DNA of 64,000 nucleotides from Pseudoips prasinana (GCA_951640165.1 OX621241.1:4722001-4786000); one strand, 5' to 3'. Counted from the first letter of the stretch, positions 30,629 through 41,239 are shown. Notes: generated by a model from the letters alone, not told the origin. Made by a program: numbers and translations.

Positions 30629-30873
30629 TATCCTGGGACATTATTTACACTCCGCCATCTGATCCTAAACTAAGCAGAGTTTGTACTATGTAAACCAGAT
30701 AACTGATATACTACTTATACTAATTTCTTTTGTAAATACATATTTATATCGATAATTATTCCCAGACTCAGGAAAAACAAACATGTCAATGCACACAAAT
30801 ATCTGTCCTGGGTGGGTATCGCACCCACGACCTCCGGCGTGAAAAGCAAGCATTTGCCAACCACGCCAACAGA
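30629..30873 (-). mobile_element. SINE-A, full copy
   Basis: Same structure as the previous copy: ATCCTGGGACATTATTTACA, AACCAGATAACTGATATACT, GGGTGGGTATCGCACCCACG, ACCACGCCAACAGAC. The two lie 455 bp apart in the same direction but differ enough to be separate insertions. Confidence 0.85.
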
Positions 30874-31606
30874 CCCGTCCGAAATATGTATATTACTTTG
30901 CCATTGTGGCTCATATAAGCCTCTAAAGGAAGATCAATGCTGCAGTAATATACGTGTTGGCGTAGCTAAACCTTTTTTTGACTCTCTACTAAATTTTCGT
31001 TTTCGTATGGTAGATTTCCTTTTGTTTAAAATAAACGATTACCATTTCTTTTCATTTCAAAATTATTACATACTAATAATTTTAGTATTTAAAACCTTCA
31101 TGGCGAAGTTGAACTTAATGCCATATTTTATTCCGGGAATGATTAACCCCAGAAAAATCAAATAAACAAGCCTATAAGTAAATAGTTAATGTATAATATA
31201 ACTCGAATGAGGTCCTCGTATAACGGTTCCTGGTTCATGTTACAAACTCAAAGATACTCCTACTCGCACTTAATTTAATTTAATTTATACAAGTCATTTT
31301 AAACAGGTACTAGACGTACCTATATATAGTATAGTATAGTAGACGTACATATGTATAATCCATAAAAGTTAAGCCGATAACAATCGTGTTATATGAGCCC
31401 CAAGCCACTGCTGTCAAATATTAATTACAGCAAGGATTTTAGAAAGTATTCAATATATTAATGGTATCTAAGTATCTATGGCGTGTCCTCTGATATTGAT
31501 CGTAGATCACAAGCATGGTGCAGCCTTGCCAGTGCCGGAACACATCGCTCCCATTGTAAAACGAGCCAAGGTATTCGTGCACAATTTTTTTGAACTATAG
31601 CTATCG
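30874..31606. other. Intergenic, no feature recognised
   Basis: AT-rich. A TATAGTATAGTATAG mini-run lies near 31322-31340. Confidence 0.4.
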
Positions 31607-31915
31607 TTACAACGTCATCGGTCTAGCGGTAGCGTGTACTGCAGATAACGAGGTTTTGGGTTCTAATCCCGGGTCGGGCCAAAGTGATATTGGGATTTTT
31701 CTGTAAAAAGGAAAATTTCTCAAACTTCTTCAAAGAAATTGGCGGCATTATACCGCCGTAGCTCGGAGAGCACGTAAAGCTCCTCTTTCCAGTCTTGTCA
31801 TTGATCATCCCATCGGATCACGAGAGTGATGGCATAATATGTCCCGCGTAGATGACTAGTCTCCATCGAGTCTGGCCGCCGTGGCCGTAATTCGGGTAGG
31901 AGGACATTATCATTA
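31607..31915 (+). mobile_element. SINE-B, full copy, plus strand
   Basis: tRNA-like head GGTCTAGCGGTAGCGTGTAC (A box TAGCGGTAG), GATAACGAGGTTTTGGG, GGTTCTAATCCCGGGTCGGG (B box GGTTCTAATCC), body with TACCGCCGTAGCTCGGAGAG, CACGTAAAGCTCCTCTTTCC, GATCACGAGAGTGATGGCAT and end GGCCGCCGTGGCCGTAATTC, GGACATTATCATTATT. Pol III transcription from the head is expected for this class. Confidence 0.85.
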
Positions 31916-31919
31916 TTTA

Positions 31920-32420
31920 TTTTCTGTCAACGGAAACTTGTCAGAAAGTAAATTACTAGAGGAGTATTTTTACATTAAATTCCTATCATTGAAAGATTGT
32001 TACCCGATTCAAAGCAATCAAATTAAATACCTTAAATTCAGACAACATTGATCCATTTTTGGGTAAGTAACAAAGCTTATAAGATTCTACTAACATCTAG
32101 TAACATGTATTAAAATAAAAGGTCTAGAGACTGAAACTTTTCAATTAATCAGTCTCCTTATAAACTTCTCCAAAATAGGAGATAAATTAAATTTCTCCGA
32201 ATGATGTTGGGGCTGTTTCTCACTCGACTAAGGTTGGTGCTGTTTTTTTTCTACAAACATCCACGAATCGCTACAGAAACTAGACATTCCCAACAGCATT
32301 GTAAAAATATGATTATATTAGACTCGTGGGGCATCCAGCGTTCTCTATGACACAAGAGATAAGGTCTGTGGTTATGGCTACCGTTTCTCTGCATCCGGTG
32401 GGGCCATATCTTTTTTGTTA
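31920..32420. other. Intergenic, no feature recognised
   Basis: No supported gene or element end. Confidence 0.4.
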
Positions 32421-32424
32421 TTTC

Positions 32425-32490
32425 ATCATATCAGCCGAAAGACCCTCTAAAGATCTCCAGAACTGCTGGTCTTGTGCTATATGCATCCTA
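32425..32490 (-). mobile_element. RTE 3' scrap
   Basis: TCATCATATCAGCCGAAAGA, CCCTCTAAAGATCTCCAGAA, CTGGTCTTGTGC: reverse of the RTE end. Confidence 0.6.
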
Positions 32491-32616
32491 TAGCATCATT
32501 TTTGTTCTATCAAGTAACGCCTGTTTTGTTTGACTGGGACGGGAAGCATCTGTGACGCAATTACCATATAAGTATAAACTTTGATACTATTATGTATATC
32601 AATTACTACTTACTTA

Positions 32617-32870
32617 TCTTATGGGCAGTGGTTACCCTAGTGTCAGAGTTGTTCAAGCCGCCCAGTAGGCGTCTGACATGGCTTAACGACTGTTGTCTGT
32701 GGCTACAACCGGGACCGACAGTTTAACGTGCACTCCGAAGCACGGAGACGCTTAGAAATTAAACCACTTTGGCGGTCACCCATCTAGGGATTGACCGCGA
32801 GCCTAGTTACTTAACCTCGCCGATCGCTTACGGACCGGTGAGAACATCTAGCTATTAGCGCCTCTTGTAT
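32617..32870 (+). mobile_element. SINE-C, best copy
   Basis: ATGGGCAGTGGTTACCCTAG, TGTCAGAGTTGTTCAAGCCG, GACTGTTGTCTGTGGCTACA, ACCGGGACCGACAGTTTAAC, GAAGCACGGAGACGCTTAG, ACCACTTTGGCGGTCACCCA and CCTCGCCGATCGCTTACGGA. Six other copies exist, two of them interrupted by other insertions. No clear tRNA head, so the class is uncertain. Confidence 0.75.
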
Positions 32871-33250
32871 ACAGTTAATTGAAGAGAATTTAAAGCAGTA
32901 TGTATATTATTATATGTAATTAACTCCATCTTCAAAACAGTGAAACTACAATTTAAATCAGTTCAGTAATTTCCGTGAGCACGACCACCTGACAAACAGA
33001 CTGTAAAAATTATAGAAAAAGAAAGTTTCAGATTGAGAATTGTTCAAATGGCATACATTTCTTTTTACTTTTATCGTAATAATTATGTCAATGGCACACT
33101 ATTGTCGTCTCAGTCTAGTTGCCCAAGTATGCAACTACAATTGAGAGATATCTTTATCGAAAACAAAAGAAACTAGGTAGGTATCTCGTATCTGTATATT
33201 ATTGAATTTGACTTGCTTATTACACCAGATATACTACATAGATTGTGTGT

Positions 33251-33325
33251 GCCCAACCATAGACTACAATATTTTTATTAAATGTAGTTGACATTTAATA
33301 AAAATATTTTAGTCTATGGTTGGGC
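33251..33325. repeat. Long hairpin, 35-bp arms, 5-nt loop
   Basis: Arms 33251-33285 and 33291-33325 (outer GCCCAACCATAGACTA, inner TTTTTATTAAATGT) match at 34 of 35 positions. Loop AGTTG. The longest hairpin in the window outside the MITEs. Confidence 0.9.
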
Positions 33326-33362
33326 CAAATTGTATTAATGTAATTTTTCTAGGTGTTTCTAA

Positions 33363-33790
33363 GTAAAATACCCAGTTGGTCTGGAAGTTGGTGGTCGGTC
33401 TTATACGCCCGTGCCTCGAAAACTAGGTAAAGTAATAAATAAAAAATACATATATATCTAGGAACAACTAACACACTGTCATATGAACGCAAAATTGGAA
33501 GAGCATGTACTATGGCAACCAGACAACTGATAAAAATAAAACACTTCTAAATATATACATATTATAGATAAATTACAACCAGACACAGATCAAATAATTA
33601 TCACACAAATATTCCTGGGTGTGGATCGAACCCACGATCTCTAGCTTAGTAGTCAGCGCCATTAAGCACTAGACCATTCGAAATTAGCGTCGTTTACGTG
33701 AACATTCCTGCTCTATAATATGCCCTGCGTAGGTGGTTAATCTCTGTTGACATTGGCCGCTGTAGTGAATATTCAGCACGGAGTATTATA
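33363..33790 (+). mobile_element. SINE-B interrupted by a SINE-A
   Basis: 33363-33425 (CCAGTTGGTCTGGAAGTTGG, CCCGTGCCTCGAAAAC) is mid SINE-B. 33695-33785 (TCTATAATATGCCCTGCGTA, GGTGGTTAATCTCTGTTGAC, TTGGCCGCTGTAGTG) is its end. A minus-strand SINE-A sits between. Confidence 0.6.
33453..33690 (-). mobile_element. SINE-A copy, nested
   Basis: TATCTAGGAACAACTAACAC (tail), ATGGCAACCAGACAACTGAT, GGTGTGGATCGAACCCACGA and CTAGCTTAGTAGTCAGCGCC. Confidence 0.8.
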
Positions 33791-33794
33791 ATTA

Positions 33795-34470
33795 ATTTTA
33801 ATGTTATAATTATGCGGGTTCGATTTCTGTACAGAACGACTACAGTTATTTAGGCTACCCATGCTGTCGTCTCTCCGGAAACCTATGGCAGGCAGTTCAT
33901 TCCACAATAAGCGGTGGAATGCTCGCTGCGATAGTTTTCCCAAGAGAATACAACGTACGCTAAAACATTCTAAAATAACAATACTTTATAAAAGTAATTC
34001 ATTATACTTACAATAAAATAAAAACGCGTAGCCGCCAAGGCTTTTACTTAAAGCCACTTGAACGAAGCGAATTATACACTTTTACTTTTAGTTTCCGTTT
34101 TAAAAACAATGATTTGGCATAAAAGTTTATATTGACGCCTCTGCGAGTTTATTGTAAATATCAATGACTAATGTGTACCGTAAAAAGGAATTTATCTCGT
34201 AGGCAGAATTTCTTCACAGTGTCAATATAACATTTTACATTTTATTTATAGATAGATAGATTAACTCTTAATTGTACACCAATATTAAAATCATACAGTA
34301 CAGGAGCATGCAAATTAAAAAGTATACAATTGGCGGTCTTATCACTAAAATGTGATTTCTTCCAGACAACCAAAGAATGGACAATAATAGGGATTATTTA
34401 AGAGGGCAGCTGTCGGTGTACATAAACTTTGTTAACAGTACCCATTGGTACTCAGTACAAGAACCTACTA
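33795..34470. other. Intergenic, no feature recognised
   Basis: No supported feature apart from a scrap GCGGTGGAATGCTCGCTGCG near 33910-33930, possibly part of an unrecognised repeat. Confidence 0.35.
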
Positions 34471-34477
34471 TATATAC

Positions 34478-34535
34478 TAAATACATACATACTATATACA
34501 TACATACATACAAACTATATACATACATACATACC
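34478..34535. repeat. (ACAT)n microsatellite
   Basis: Three runs of ACATACATAC separated by TATAT pieces. Confidence 0.9.
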
Positions 34536-34584
34536 TATAATGGATAGAAACTTACAAATTACAATAGTTAGATCGTTGGTCCAC

Positions 34585-34712
34585 CTTGTGAATACAGTTT
34601 TGTTAAAAGGTGGACCGACGAACTTAAAAGGGTCGCGGGATGCGCGGGCAATTGTGGAGATCTTTTGGGGAGGCCTTTGTCCAGCAGTGGACGTTTTTCG
34701 GCTGATATGATT
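34585..34712 (+). mobile_element. RTE-type LINE 3' end
   Basis: AAGGTGGACCGACGAACTTA, GGTCGCGGGATGCGCGGGCA, ATTGTGGAGATCTTTTGGGG, AGGCCTTTGTCCAGCAGTGG, TTTTCGGCTGATATGA. Lacks the inverted insert of the 3926 copy. Confidence 0.75.
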
Positions 34713-34807
34713 TGTTAGTTTTCGTACTACCTACGACCAACTTAGATGCTCTTTTGAAGTAAGAAACGTGATGCATATTAAAACTATACTATATAACTGC
34801 GATATAT

Positions 34808-35072
34808 GAAGGTCACCGTAGCCTAGTTGGTAGTGCTCCTGCGCACGAAGCTGGTGGTCCTGGGTTCTAATCCCGGTAAGTGCAAATATTTGTGTGATGA
34901 GCAACGAAGATTTGTTTCTGAGTCATGGATGTTTTCTATGTATATAAGTATTTATCTATCTATATAAGCATGTATATCGTCGCCTGGTACCCATAGTACA
35001 AGCTTTGCTTAGTTTGGGGCTAGGATGATCTCTGTGACATTGTAAAAAAAAGAAAAAAAAATAAATAATATA
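34808..35072 (+). mobile_element. SINE-A, CCTAGTTGGTAG subfamily
   Basis: Head CACCGTAGCCTAGTTGGTAG (A box), GGTCCTGGGTTCTAATCCCG (B box), then GTGATGAGCAACGAAGATTT, GTATATCGTCGCCTGGTACC, CATAGTACAAGCTTTGCTTA, GGGGCTAGGATGATCTCTGT and a poly(A)-like end. Very close to 61888-62140 and 63747-64000. Confidence 0.88.
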
Positions 35073-35354
35073 AGCTCGCGTGAGTGGGGACTTCCGTACG
35101 TCAACGTAAAAAGGAAGTTAATCCGCACAAATATTCAGATATTTCGTATGTTATTTAAAATACCATAGACTACTTATAGGTTTCCTGTAATCAATGGGTT
35201 CCTGAATTTCTGACAAAACTTTCCCTATATTTTTAAACTTCAGGCTTAGTAGTTTCTGAGATAAGGTGGACGAAATATAAAATTTAAAATTGTTAATGAA
35301 GATAACTAACTTCAAAACTACCTATACATATCCATCCATCCGTATATATATTCA

Positions 35355-35450
35355 AAAGAGGTGTGCAAAGATCGTGACAAATCGAAATCCGTTGTCTCTG
35401 CCTACCCCTCTGGGAAACAGGCGTGAGTCTATGTATGTATGTTTATATAT
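35355..35450 (+). mobile_element. LINE 3' end, very short copy
   Basis: AAAAGAGGTGTGCAAAGATC, CAAATCGAAATCCGTTGTCT, CTACCCCTCTGGGAAACAGG, CGTGAG, then (TATG)n. The same C-terminus and 3' end as 27400-27480. Confidence 0.8.
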
Positions 35451-35514
35451 TCATTGGCTTAGAAAAATGGGCGACTGATATTTAGACGGTGTTTTCCAAA
35501 ATATTATGTGTAAA

Positions 35515-35572
35515 AATCTTTGGGCGAGGCCTTTGATCAGCTGTGGACATGTTTCGGCTGCTGATGATGAAA
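35515..35572 (+). mobile_element. RTE tail scrap
   Basis: AATCTTTGGGCGAGGCCTTT, GATCAGCTGTGGACATG, TTCGGCTGCTGATGATGA. Confidence 0.65.
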
Positions 35573-36187
35573 GCAAAACACTTTTTTTTTTAACTTTAAT
35601 TTTGATACGTTACATAAATATGTCACTTCTGTTTACAATTAGAATCTTTAAAATCAAATTTATTATGTCCGATCAGATTCTAACGCTACGATACAAAATC
35701 GGTGATTCATAAAAAATAAGAAAGGCAATTTGATTTTGATTTTTGATTTTGTTCACTTGGTCTGAGAACTGCATGATTCAGCAGAAACCATGGGATCGTA
35801 TTACAGAATAAAGGAAAAAAGTTGAAGTTAAATTGGGTGAAATTGTGAGAAAAGGTGTTAGACGATTTATTAGGCCGTTGGCTTTTAAGTACACTTTTGC
35901 TTCAATTTCTAATGGTTCTCTATTAAATCAAATGTAGCAAGATTCTTTTAATGTCATATTTCAAGTTACAGCTATCTTGCTAGTTAGATGGTTTGAATGG
36001 TTTTTTCTAGTTTCTTTTCTAGAAGTTGGCAAACAAGCATACTCGTTCTCCAATGGTTACCCTTCTCCTTTTATTTATTTTTTCCACTCTAGGCAATAGT
36101 TATGATTGCCATTGCGATGTTTATGGTGCTGTAAACAAGTGAAGTAAGATAAAATAACTTTGTCAAACTCTGCCCTAGTGTGTAAAC

Positions 36188-36405
36188 TGTTGATTGGCCT
36201 TACTGCTAAGTCAGAGGTCGTGGGTTCGTTGCCCACCCGGGACAAAACTTTGTGTGATGGGCATTTACAATTATTTCTATTTCTGAGTGTAATTTATCTA
36301 AACTATGTATGTATTTAGTAATATATAAGTGTATTTATAAGTAGTCTGTTTGGCATCGTAAAGGATCTGCCTTGATTGGGTTCAGATGGCGATGTGTTAG
36401 GCGAC
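36188..36405 (+). mobile_element. SINE-A, full copy
   Basis: Head CCTTACTGCTAAGTCAGAGG, TCGTGGGTTCGTTGCCCACC, body TTCTGAGTGTAATTTATCTA, tail GGTTCAGATGGCGATGTGTT. Confidence 0.75.
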
Positions 36406-36429
36406 TCAATTGTTTTTATAATCTTTTAG

Positions 36430-36583
36430 GTGCTTACCATATTGCTACCGCCGAGAGGAAAGTTACTGAAAACTTCAATGACGCTGCAAGAGGCACTAAA
36501 ACACCTTCAAATACACTTCGACTTCTGGACGGAAATAAAATAGACACGCACGTTGCCAAAATCAAGATATTACTGGTGGTAGA
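36430..36583 (+). CDS. Weak candidate exon, unknown product
   Basis: Open throughout in one frame (AYHIATAERKVTENFNDAAR then GTKTPSNTLRLLDGNKIDTH). It is preceded by TTTTTATAATCTTTTAG, a fair splice acceptor, and followed by GTAGGT, a fair donor. A second short acceptor/donor pair with an open frame lies at 36805-36852 (CCGCAG before, GTAAGC after). I recognise no protein family. The stretch lies in the most repeat-poor part of the window, which is why it is listed, but chance frames with passable splice sites are common. Confidence 0.2.
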
Positions 36584-36877
36584 GGTAGGTCTGGAAACTT
36601 AATTAACTAACTAAGGTTACTTGAGCTAAAGCGTCAGAGATACTCAGGTTATTTTAATTAAAGTGGACATTGGATATAGACAATAGTTTTACAGTTAACT
36701 TTACCTTATCAAACACTATTTTACAACCATTAACTAAGCCCATAAAGCTGAAAAGTTCAAGCAGCAGAGTGAAAACGACCACAATTATTTGTGTTAACCG
36801 CAGGATTAGTGTCACGGGTATTCAATCGTCGAGAAAGGTGTCGTTAGCTACTGGTAAGCCTCTGTTATTTGCTTGAA

Positions 36878-37235
36878 AGTACCGCCGTTGTAAATGTTAC
36901 TGATTGCTGGAAATTGTAGGGGAAACGGTGGGTTTAAACTTAGCTAGGGATGGAAGGAACTGAGTGTATTAATTGGGGACAGTGACTTAACGGTTTGATG
37001 AAAGGCGGCCGATTTGAATGTTACTGAGTGTTGGTAACTGTGGGAGAAAAATTGTAGTGTATGCAGTCACCTAATACTGCGATTTAGTTTTAGTATATCT
37101 TTTCAATGACAGCTTTACAATACTGGCTTCGTAAATGTTAGTGATTGCTGGATATTGTAGGCGAAATAGTGTGTTTAAACTTAGCTTGATATGGACGTAA
37201 TGAAGTTTATTGAGGACAGTGACTTAGTACAACGA
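36878..37235. repeat. Diverged internal duplication, ~110-bp unit
   Basis: 36888-36990 (TAAATGTTACTGATTGCTGG, GTTTAAACTTAGCTAGG, GGACAGTGACTTA) and 37130-37235 (TAAATGTTAGTGATTGCTGG, GTTTAAACTTAGCTTG, GGACAGTGACTTA) align well. A weaker partial third unit lies at 37010-37060. Not seen elsewhere in the window. Confidence 0.75.
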
Positions 37236-37239
37236 CGTA

Positions 37240-38190
37240 AATTGGAGTAATTAAGTGTACTCTTCTCTATAAATTTAGGTTAGGGTAATTTCAGTGCTTC
37301 ACCGGAGAATAAAATTAAAATCTGATTTACAAACTAAATAAAATACGGTAAGCGCATTAATTGCAAACGCTTTTACAATCCATAACGACTGAAGTAAAAC
37401 TTCAACTGTAACTGGTCGATGAGAGAAAGAGATAAAGAAATTGTGTACTCGCACCTTTTTCCCTTGCCTCCTTCTTTCTATATTCACTAACTAATATTTC
37501 CATCTCAACTTCCGTTCGCCTCGCTTGATCACACTTTTAGTAACGCTCTCTTCACATAAACACCAGCTTACTCCCCAAGTCAAGAATGTGTAAAGAAGTT
37601 TTACTTCAAGAATCTAAGTTTTACTTTTTGTATAATATACGCCCTTAATTGCCATTAATATCAGTATATTAATTCCAAATTCTACTCACGCTAATTTACA
37701 TATTTTCAAGTACAATTATATCGTTTAATATAAGTACCAATTTCTCGTTACTCCACAATTTTTTATCTGTTTTCAGTTAGTAACGAACTTCCGTTGTACT
37801 AGTATAAAGAATTCTTAGATACCCTATATAGCAATATAACTTAATTGGACTTTCTTTAGACACCTTGCTATAATTGCTAAGGAAAATAAGTTTTTCTCGT
37901 TTCGTTACGAAGATGGAGAGAAATTGATGTTCTTGCGCCGCTACGTGTAAGAAAGTAAGTGGATTTTCCTTACTATAATCACTGCGCACTTTGCAACATA
38001 TTTACCTGAAACAAACGAATTAATGGTTAAATAAGATAATAAATAACAAATAGGATAATAAAAATTTAGAGCCGACTTTATTAACAACAATAAAAAAATT
38101 CTAAATCGCTTCACAAACAACGGAGAAATTGCGTAATATTATATACAAAAAGCAGTCAAAATGATAGCCTCCTTCTTTTCTCTGTCGGTT
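37240..38190. other. Repeat-poor AT-rich stretch
   Basis: No gene, RNA or repeat recognised. Adjacent to the weak exon candidate. Confidence 0.4.
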
Positions 38191-38194
38191 AATA

Positions 38195-38345
38195 CCCCGC
38201 ACTAGGGAATCTAATTCCTGTGTCACAGGGTACTTTACAAACATATAATAGACGGACACAAATTACATCCAGACTCAGAACAACTATTTATGGGTCACAC
38301 AAATAGTAGACACGAAGCGACAGTCTTAGCCACAGCACCATACGT
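38195..38345 (-). mobile_element. SINE-D copy
   Basis: CCCGCACTAGGGAATCTAAT, TGTGTCACAGGGTACTTTAC, AGACGGACACAAATTACATC, ACTCAGAACA and GGGTCACACAAATAGT are the reverse of the body of the SINE at 53620. Confidence 0.75.
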
Positions 38346-38904
38346 GCAGTCAATTCTATCATTGATTCGTCACATTCCTAAAAACGTTGGATAAATTATT
38401 TTATTGAAACCATTCATGTTTCTAGTTACTTTTTATTTATGTCCATGTATCTATATAAGAATAAAGTTCTACAATACATTATCAAATCTTCAATAACGTC
38501 TTGTTGACAAACACAACTTTCGCCGCGTGCGCAGGTGGCGCGGAAGTGATTATGATCGCCGACAGTAATCAATAAATTATACGTCAATAACTGAGTGATA
38601 TTGAGAAAGCTATGTAGTATATATTATCTAGCGTGCCAGTAAGCTCGGTATCTAGAAGTAATTTAGCACTATATAATTATAATATCTTCATTGAACCATT
38701 AAGGTGAGGATCAAATGGCTTCTATAATTAAAATCTACTTATTCTACAATTAATTTTCTGATAGTAATTGAAAATGGAAGTTAATTATACATTAAATGAC
38801 GTTTGTTTAAACGAGTAAAATCCAATACAATATTCATTTATATGATTCGAAACAACATATAAAACCCGTTAGGTAACTAAAAAAACTACGTTTACAACTA
38901 GGAC
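38346..38904. other. Intergenic, no feature recognised
   Basis: AT-rich. No supported feature. Confidence 0.4.
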
Positions 38905-39085
38905 CGTACGTAATTAATTGATCGGCGAAGTAAAGCAGCCCATAGATTGGTGACCGTTAAAGTGGTTTAATTCTTACGTGATATGGAGGGCACGTTAAGC
39001 TGTCAGTCCCGGTTGTAGTCATTAGACAACAGTCGACAAGCTATGTCAGAGGCCCACTGGAAAGCTTGAATAACTCTGTCACCGG
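38905..39085 (-). mobile_element. SINE-C copy
   Basis: CCCATAGATTGGTGACCGTT, AAAGTGGTTTAATTCTTACG, CACGTTAAGCTGTCAGTCCC, GGTTGTAGTCATTAGACAAC and AATAACTCTGTCACC. Confidence 0.75.
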
Positions 39086-39602
39086 GGGCTATCGGTTAAG
39101 TCGCCGAACATCGGGATAGTGATCAGCGTTCAAGTAAATAAAGGTAAAAAATGACCTAACCAATAGTTAAATCGGCTTCCTTGAGCACATGTGACGTCAT
39201 TAATAGTCCGGGATCGATTTTCAAAGTCGAAGCCGATTTAACGATTGATTAAGTCATTTTTGACCTTTATTTAATATGTAGTAAAAATATAGCTATAATT
39301 TAATATTTCGTTGATTAAACCTACACATGATCATTAACAATAACTTAATTTAAGCTAGCTAAATATCGTTACTATTATAAAATAAATCTTATTGTGAATT
39401 TTTTCTTACAATCCGTGTACCTAAATATCTATATGTACCTAGAAATAATTATAAATTAATTATATATTACTACAAACATGTTCTGACAATTTCCAAGCGC
39501 TTTCTTAACTAGACTACGTGAATAAAAACCTTTTTTTATTTTATTTTTATTTATTTGAATGCCGATGACTATCCCAATGTTTGGCGACCTAGCCGGTAGC
39601 CC
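39086..39602. mobile_element. Palindromic MITE, copy 2, split by SINE-K
   Basis: Left GGGCTATCGGTTAAGTCGCC to CCTTTATTTA (39275), right TTATTTATTTGAATGCCGAT to CCTAGCCGGTAGCCC. The element centre again has CACATGTGACGTCAT (39187-39201). The intervening 260 bp is a SINE-K. Confidence 0.85.
39272..39540 (+). mobile_element. SINE-K inside the MITE
   Basis: ATATGTAGTAAAAATATAGC to TACGTGAATAAAAACCTTTT. The MITE's CCTTTATTTATTTGAA is split here, with TTATTTA-type sequence on both sides as a possible target duplication. Confidence 0.75.
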
Positions 39603-39609
39603 TCCAGGA

Positions 39610-40250
39610 TAATCACTGGCCATACGATAATGAATGAATGTAATGAATGAGAAAGTATGAAAACTTTAAACACCTTTAAGAAGAAGACTTGCAATATAAT
39701 AAACTTAACAACTAACTTGGCAGCACCAAGTTTATTAAGTATACAATTCCAATGGGCAAAAACGTATTTCTCACATAAATAAATGGTTGAACGGTCCGCT
39801 CATACAAACATGCTCATTGGACTATTGGAAAGTTCACGCATCCGGCGTGTAAGACTTTCCATTTCGTTACCGAACGTAGCGTGCGTGCGGAAAAATAATT
39901 ATAATTAAACCTAATTATTATTAATTATAATTCTATGGTGCATGAGAATGACCAGGTGAGGCGCTAATTGTAGCTTATTTTAATGACGAATGCCACTTTG
40001 GTGCTTGGAAAGCACCCATTTTTAACGAGCCTGTCAACACGCTTGCGGAAATATAATAACCATTAAACCCTCAGTTTGTTTTTCATTAAAATACCAATAA
40101 AAAAAACTTGAGAGTTGTCAAGGGACACCCGGATGGAACGAAGTTATTTCTTATTATTTATTATGTACAAAAAACCTGTATACACTCAACAAAAATAATC
40201 GTCGCGACACCAAACTGTTCAATGCGAAATAGAAATGAAAATATCTGGCT
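39610..40250. other. Repeat-poor stretch with TAATTA cluster
   Basis: 39893-39935 holds many TAATTA/ATTATT cores (AATAATTATAATTAAACCTA, ATTATTATTAATTATAATT), the kind of site homeodomain proteins bind. AT-richness alone may explain it. Confidence 0.3.
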
Positions 40251-40257
40251 TGCTTTC

Positions 40258-40310
40258 TATAAGAGAGAGAGGGAGAGAGCGAGAGAGAGAGAAAGAAAGA
40301 GAGAGGAAGA
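40258..40310. repeat. (GA)n microsatellite
   Basis: GAGAGAGAGGGAGAGAGCGA followed by GAGAGAGAGAAAGAAAGAGA. Confidence 0.9.
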
Positions 40311-40424
40311 CAGAAAAACATGCGCACGCCGCACAGCTGCAAAAAGTGTCGTGACAACTTTTCGTAAGATTTTTTTCCGTCTAGCCCCCTTTCACAACGC
40401 GCGATAAGGAACTTCGTTCCAATA

Positions 40425-40620
40425 GGTTTCATCATCATCATAAGAACTGTAAAAAGTCCACTGCAGGACAAAAGCCTCCCCAAGAATCATCTTGGGGAGG
40501 ATATGCCACAATCTCCACGATTGCCAGACGGGTTGACGATCGCAGTATGATGTCGCAGTATCATGGTACACAGAGAGACGCTGCTGCCCGTCCGCTGGTA
40601 GATATTCCGAAATTGAAGAA
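40425..40620 (-). mobile_element. SINE-R copy
   Basis: TTCATCATCATCATAAGAAC, AGTCCACTGCAGGACAAAAG, CTCCACGATTGCCAGACGGG, GAGAGACGCTGCTGCCCGTC. CCTCCCCAAGA and TCTTGGGGAGG inside form an 11-bp hairpin that extends the family's own weaker foldback. Confidence 0.8.
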
Positions 40621-40659
40621 CTTTTTTATGGCCATCAGCCCCGCAGGCAAAATATAGGT

Positions 40660-40935
40660 TACTAGCGGCCCGGTACGGGCTTCGCTACGTATAAGGTATA
40701 GTAATAAAAAATGATTATTAAGTTCATTCATTCAAACAAAAAAATATTTTAAATTGCTAAAAGATGTATATTTTACACTTTTTCAAGACTATTTTTAAAT
40801 TTTCTCTACGTACAAACCTTCCCTGGACTTCCACGGATAATTCAAGATCAAAATTACCCAAATCGGTAAAGGCGTTGTTGAGTTATAACATTACAACGAA
40901 AAGTGGCATTGATTTTTATATATATAGAAGAAGAT
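40660..40935. repeat. Dispersed repeat related to 29400-29590
   Basis: AACCTTCCCTGGACTTCCAC, AATTCAAGATCAAAATTACC and GGCATTGATTTTTATATATA share order and spacing with 29487-29595. Family unknown to me. Confidence 0.5.
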
Positions 40936-40982
40936 ATGGGTTTAACATAACGTAAACCTTATAACACGGCTCAGGGTAAACC

Positions 40983-41160
40983 AAAGAGCAATGGAGAGTC
41001 TATATTCGGAGTTTCACTGTGAGATCAGAAATGTTGAGATCGATAGAACGAATTGTCAAGCTGAAGTGGCAGGGGGCAGGACACATAGCTTATAGAACCG
41101 ACGGCCGCTGGCGCAGAAGACTCGAGTGACGACCACGAACCGGAAGACGCAGGTACTCTA
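40983..41160 (+). pseudogene. RTE-type ORF2 C-terminal relic
   Basis: One frame reads QWRVYIRSFTVRSEMLRSIE, RIVKLKWQGAGHIAYRTDGR, WRRRLE, stop, RPRTGRRR. KLKW-x-GAGHIA-RTDGRW and the following W-RPRTGKRS-type block are characteristic of RTE-like reverse-transcriptase C-termini in Lepidoptera. A TGA replaces the expected Trp. This piece would lie just upstream of the ends seen at 688 and 60665. Confidence 0.75.
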
Positions 41161-41181
41161 AAAACCATTTTATTTATTTAT

Positions 41182-41239
41182 ATCTTCGATCAATAATAGT
41201 ACTATTAATACTACTATAGTACTATTATTGATCGAAGAT
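41182..41239. repeat. Perfect hairpin, 24-bp arms, 10-nt loop
   Basis: ATCTTCGATCAATAATAGTA + CTAT (41182-41205) with its exact reverse complement at 41216-41239. Confidence 0.9.

Noticed and set aside
30812..31165. 117-codon open frame
   Set aside because: Same SINE-A origin for its start. The remainder is AT-rich chance frame with no motif.
34478..34535. Spaced repeats that could suggest a CRISPR array
   Set aside because: Simple (ACAT)n microsatellite in a eukaryotic window. No regular repeat/spacer structure anywhere.
40154..40483. 109-codon minus-strand frame rich in Ser/Leu
   Set aside because: Produced by translating the (GA)n microsatellite and a SINE-R end.
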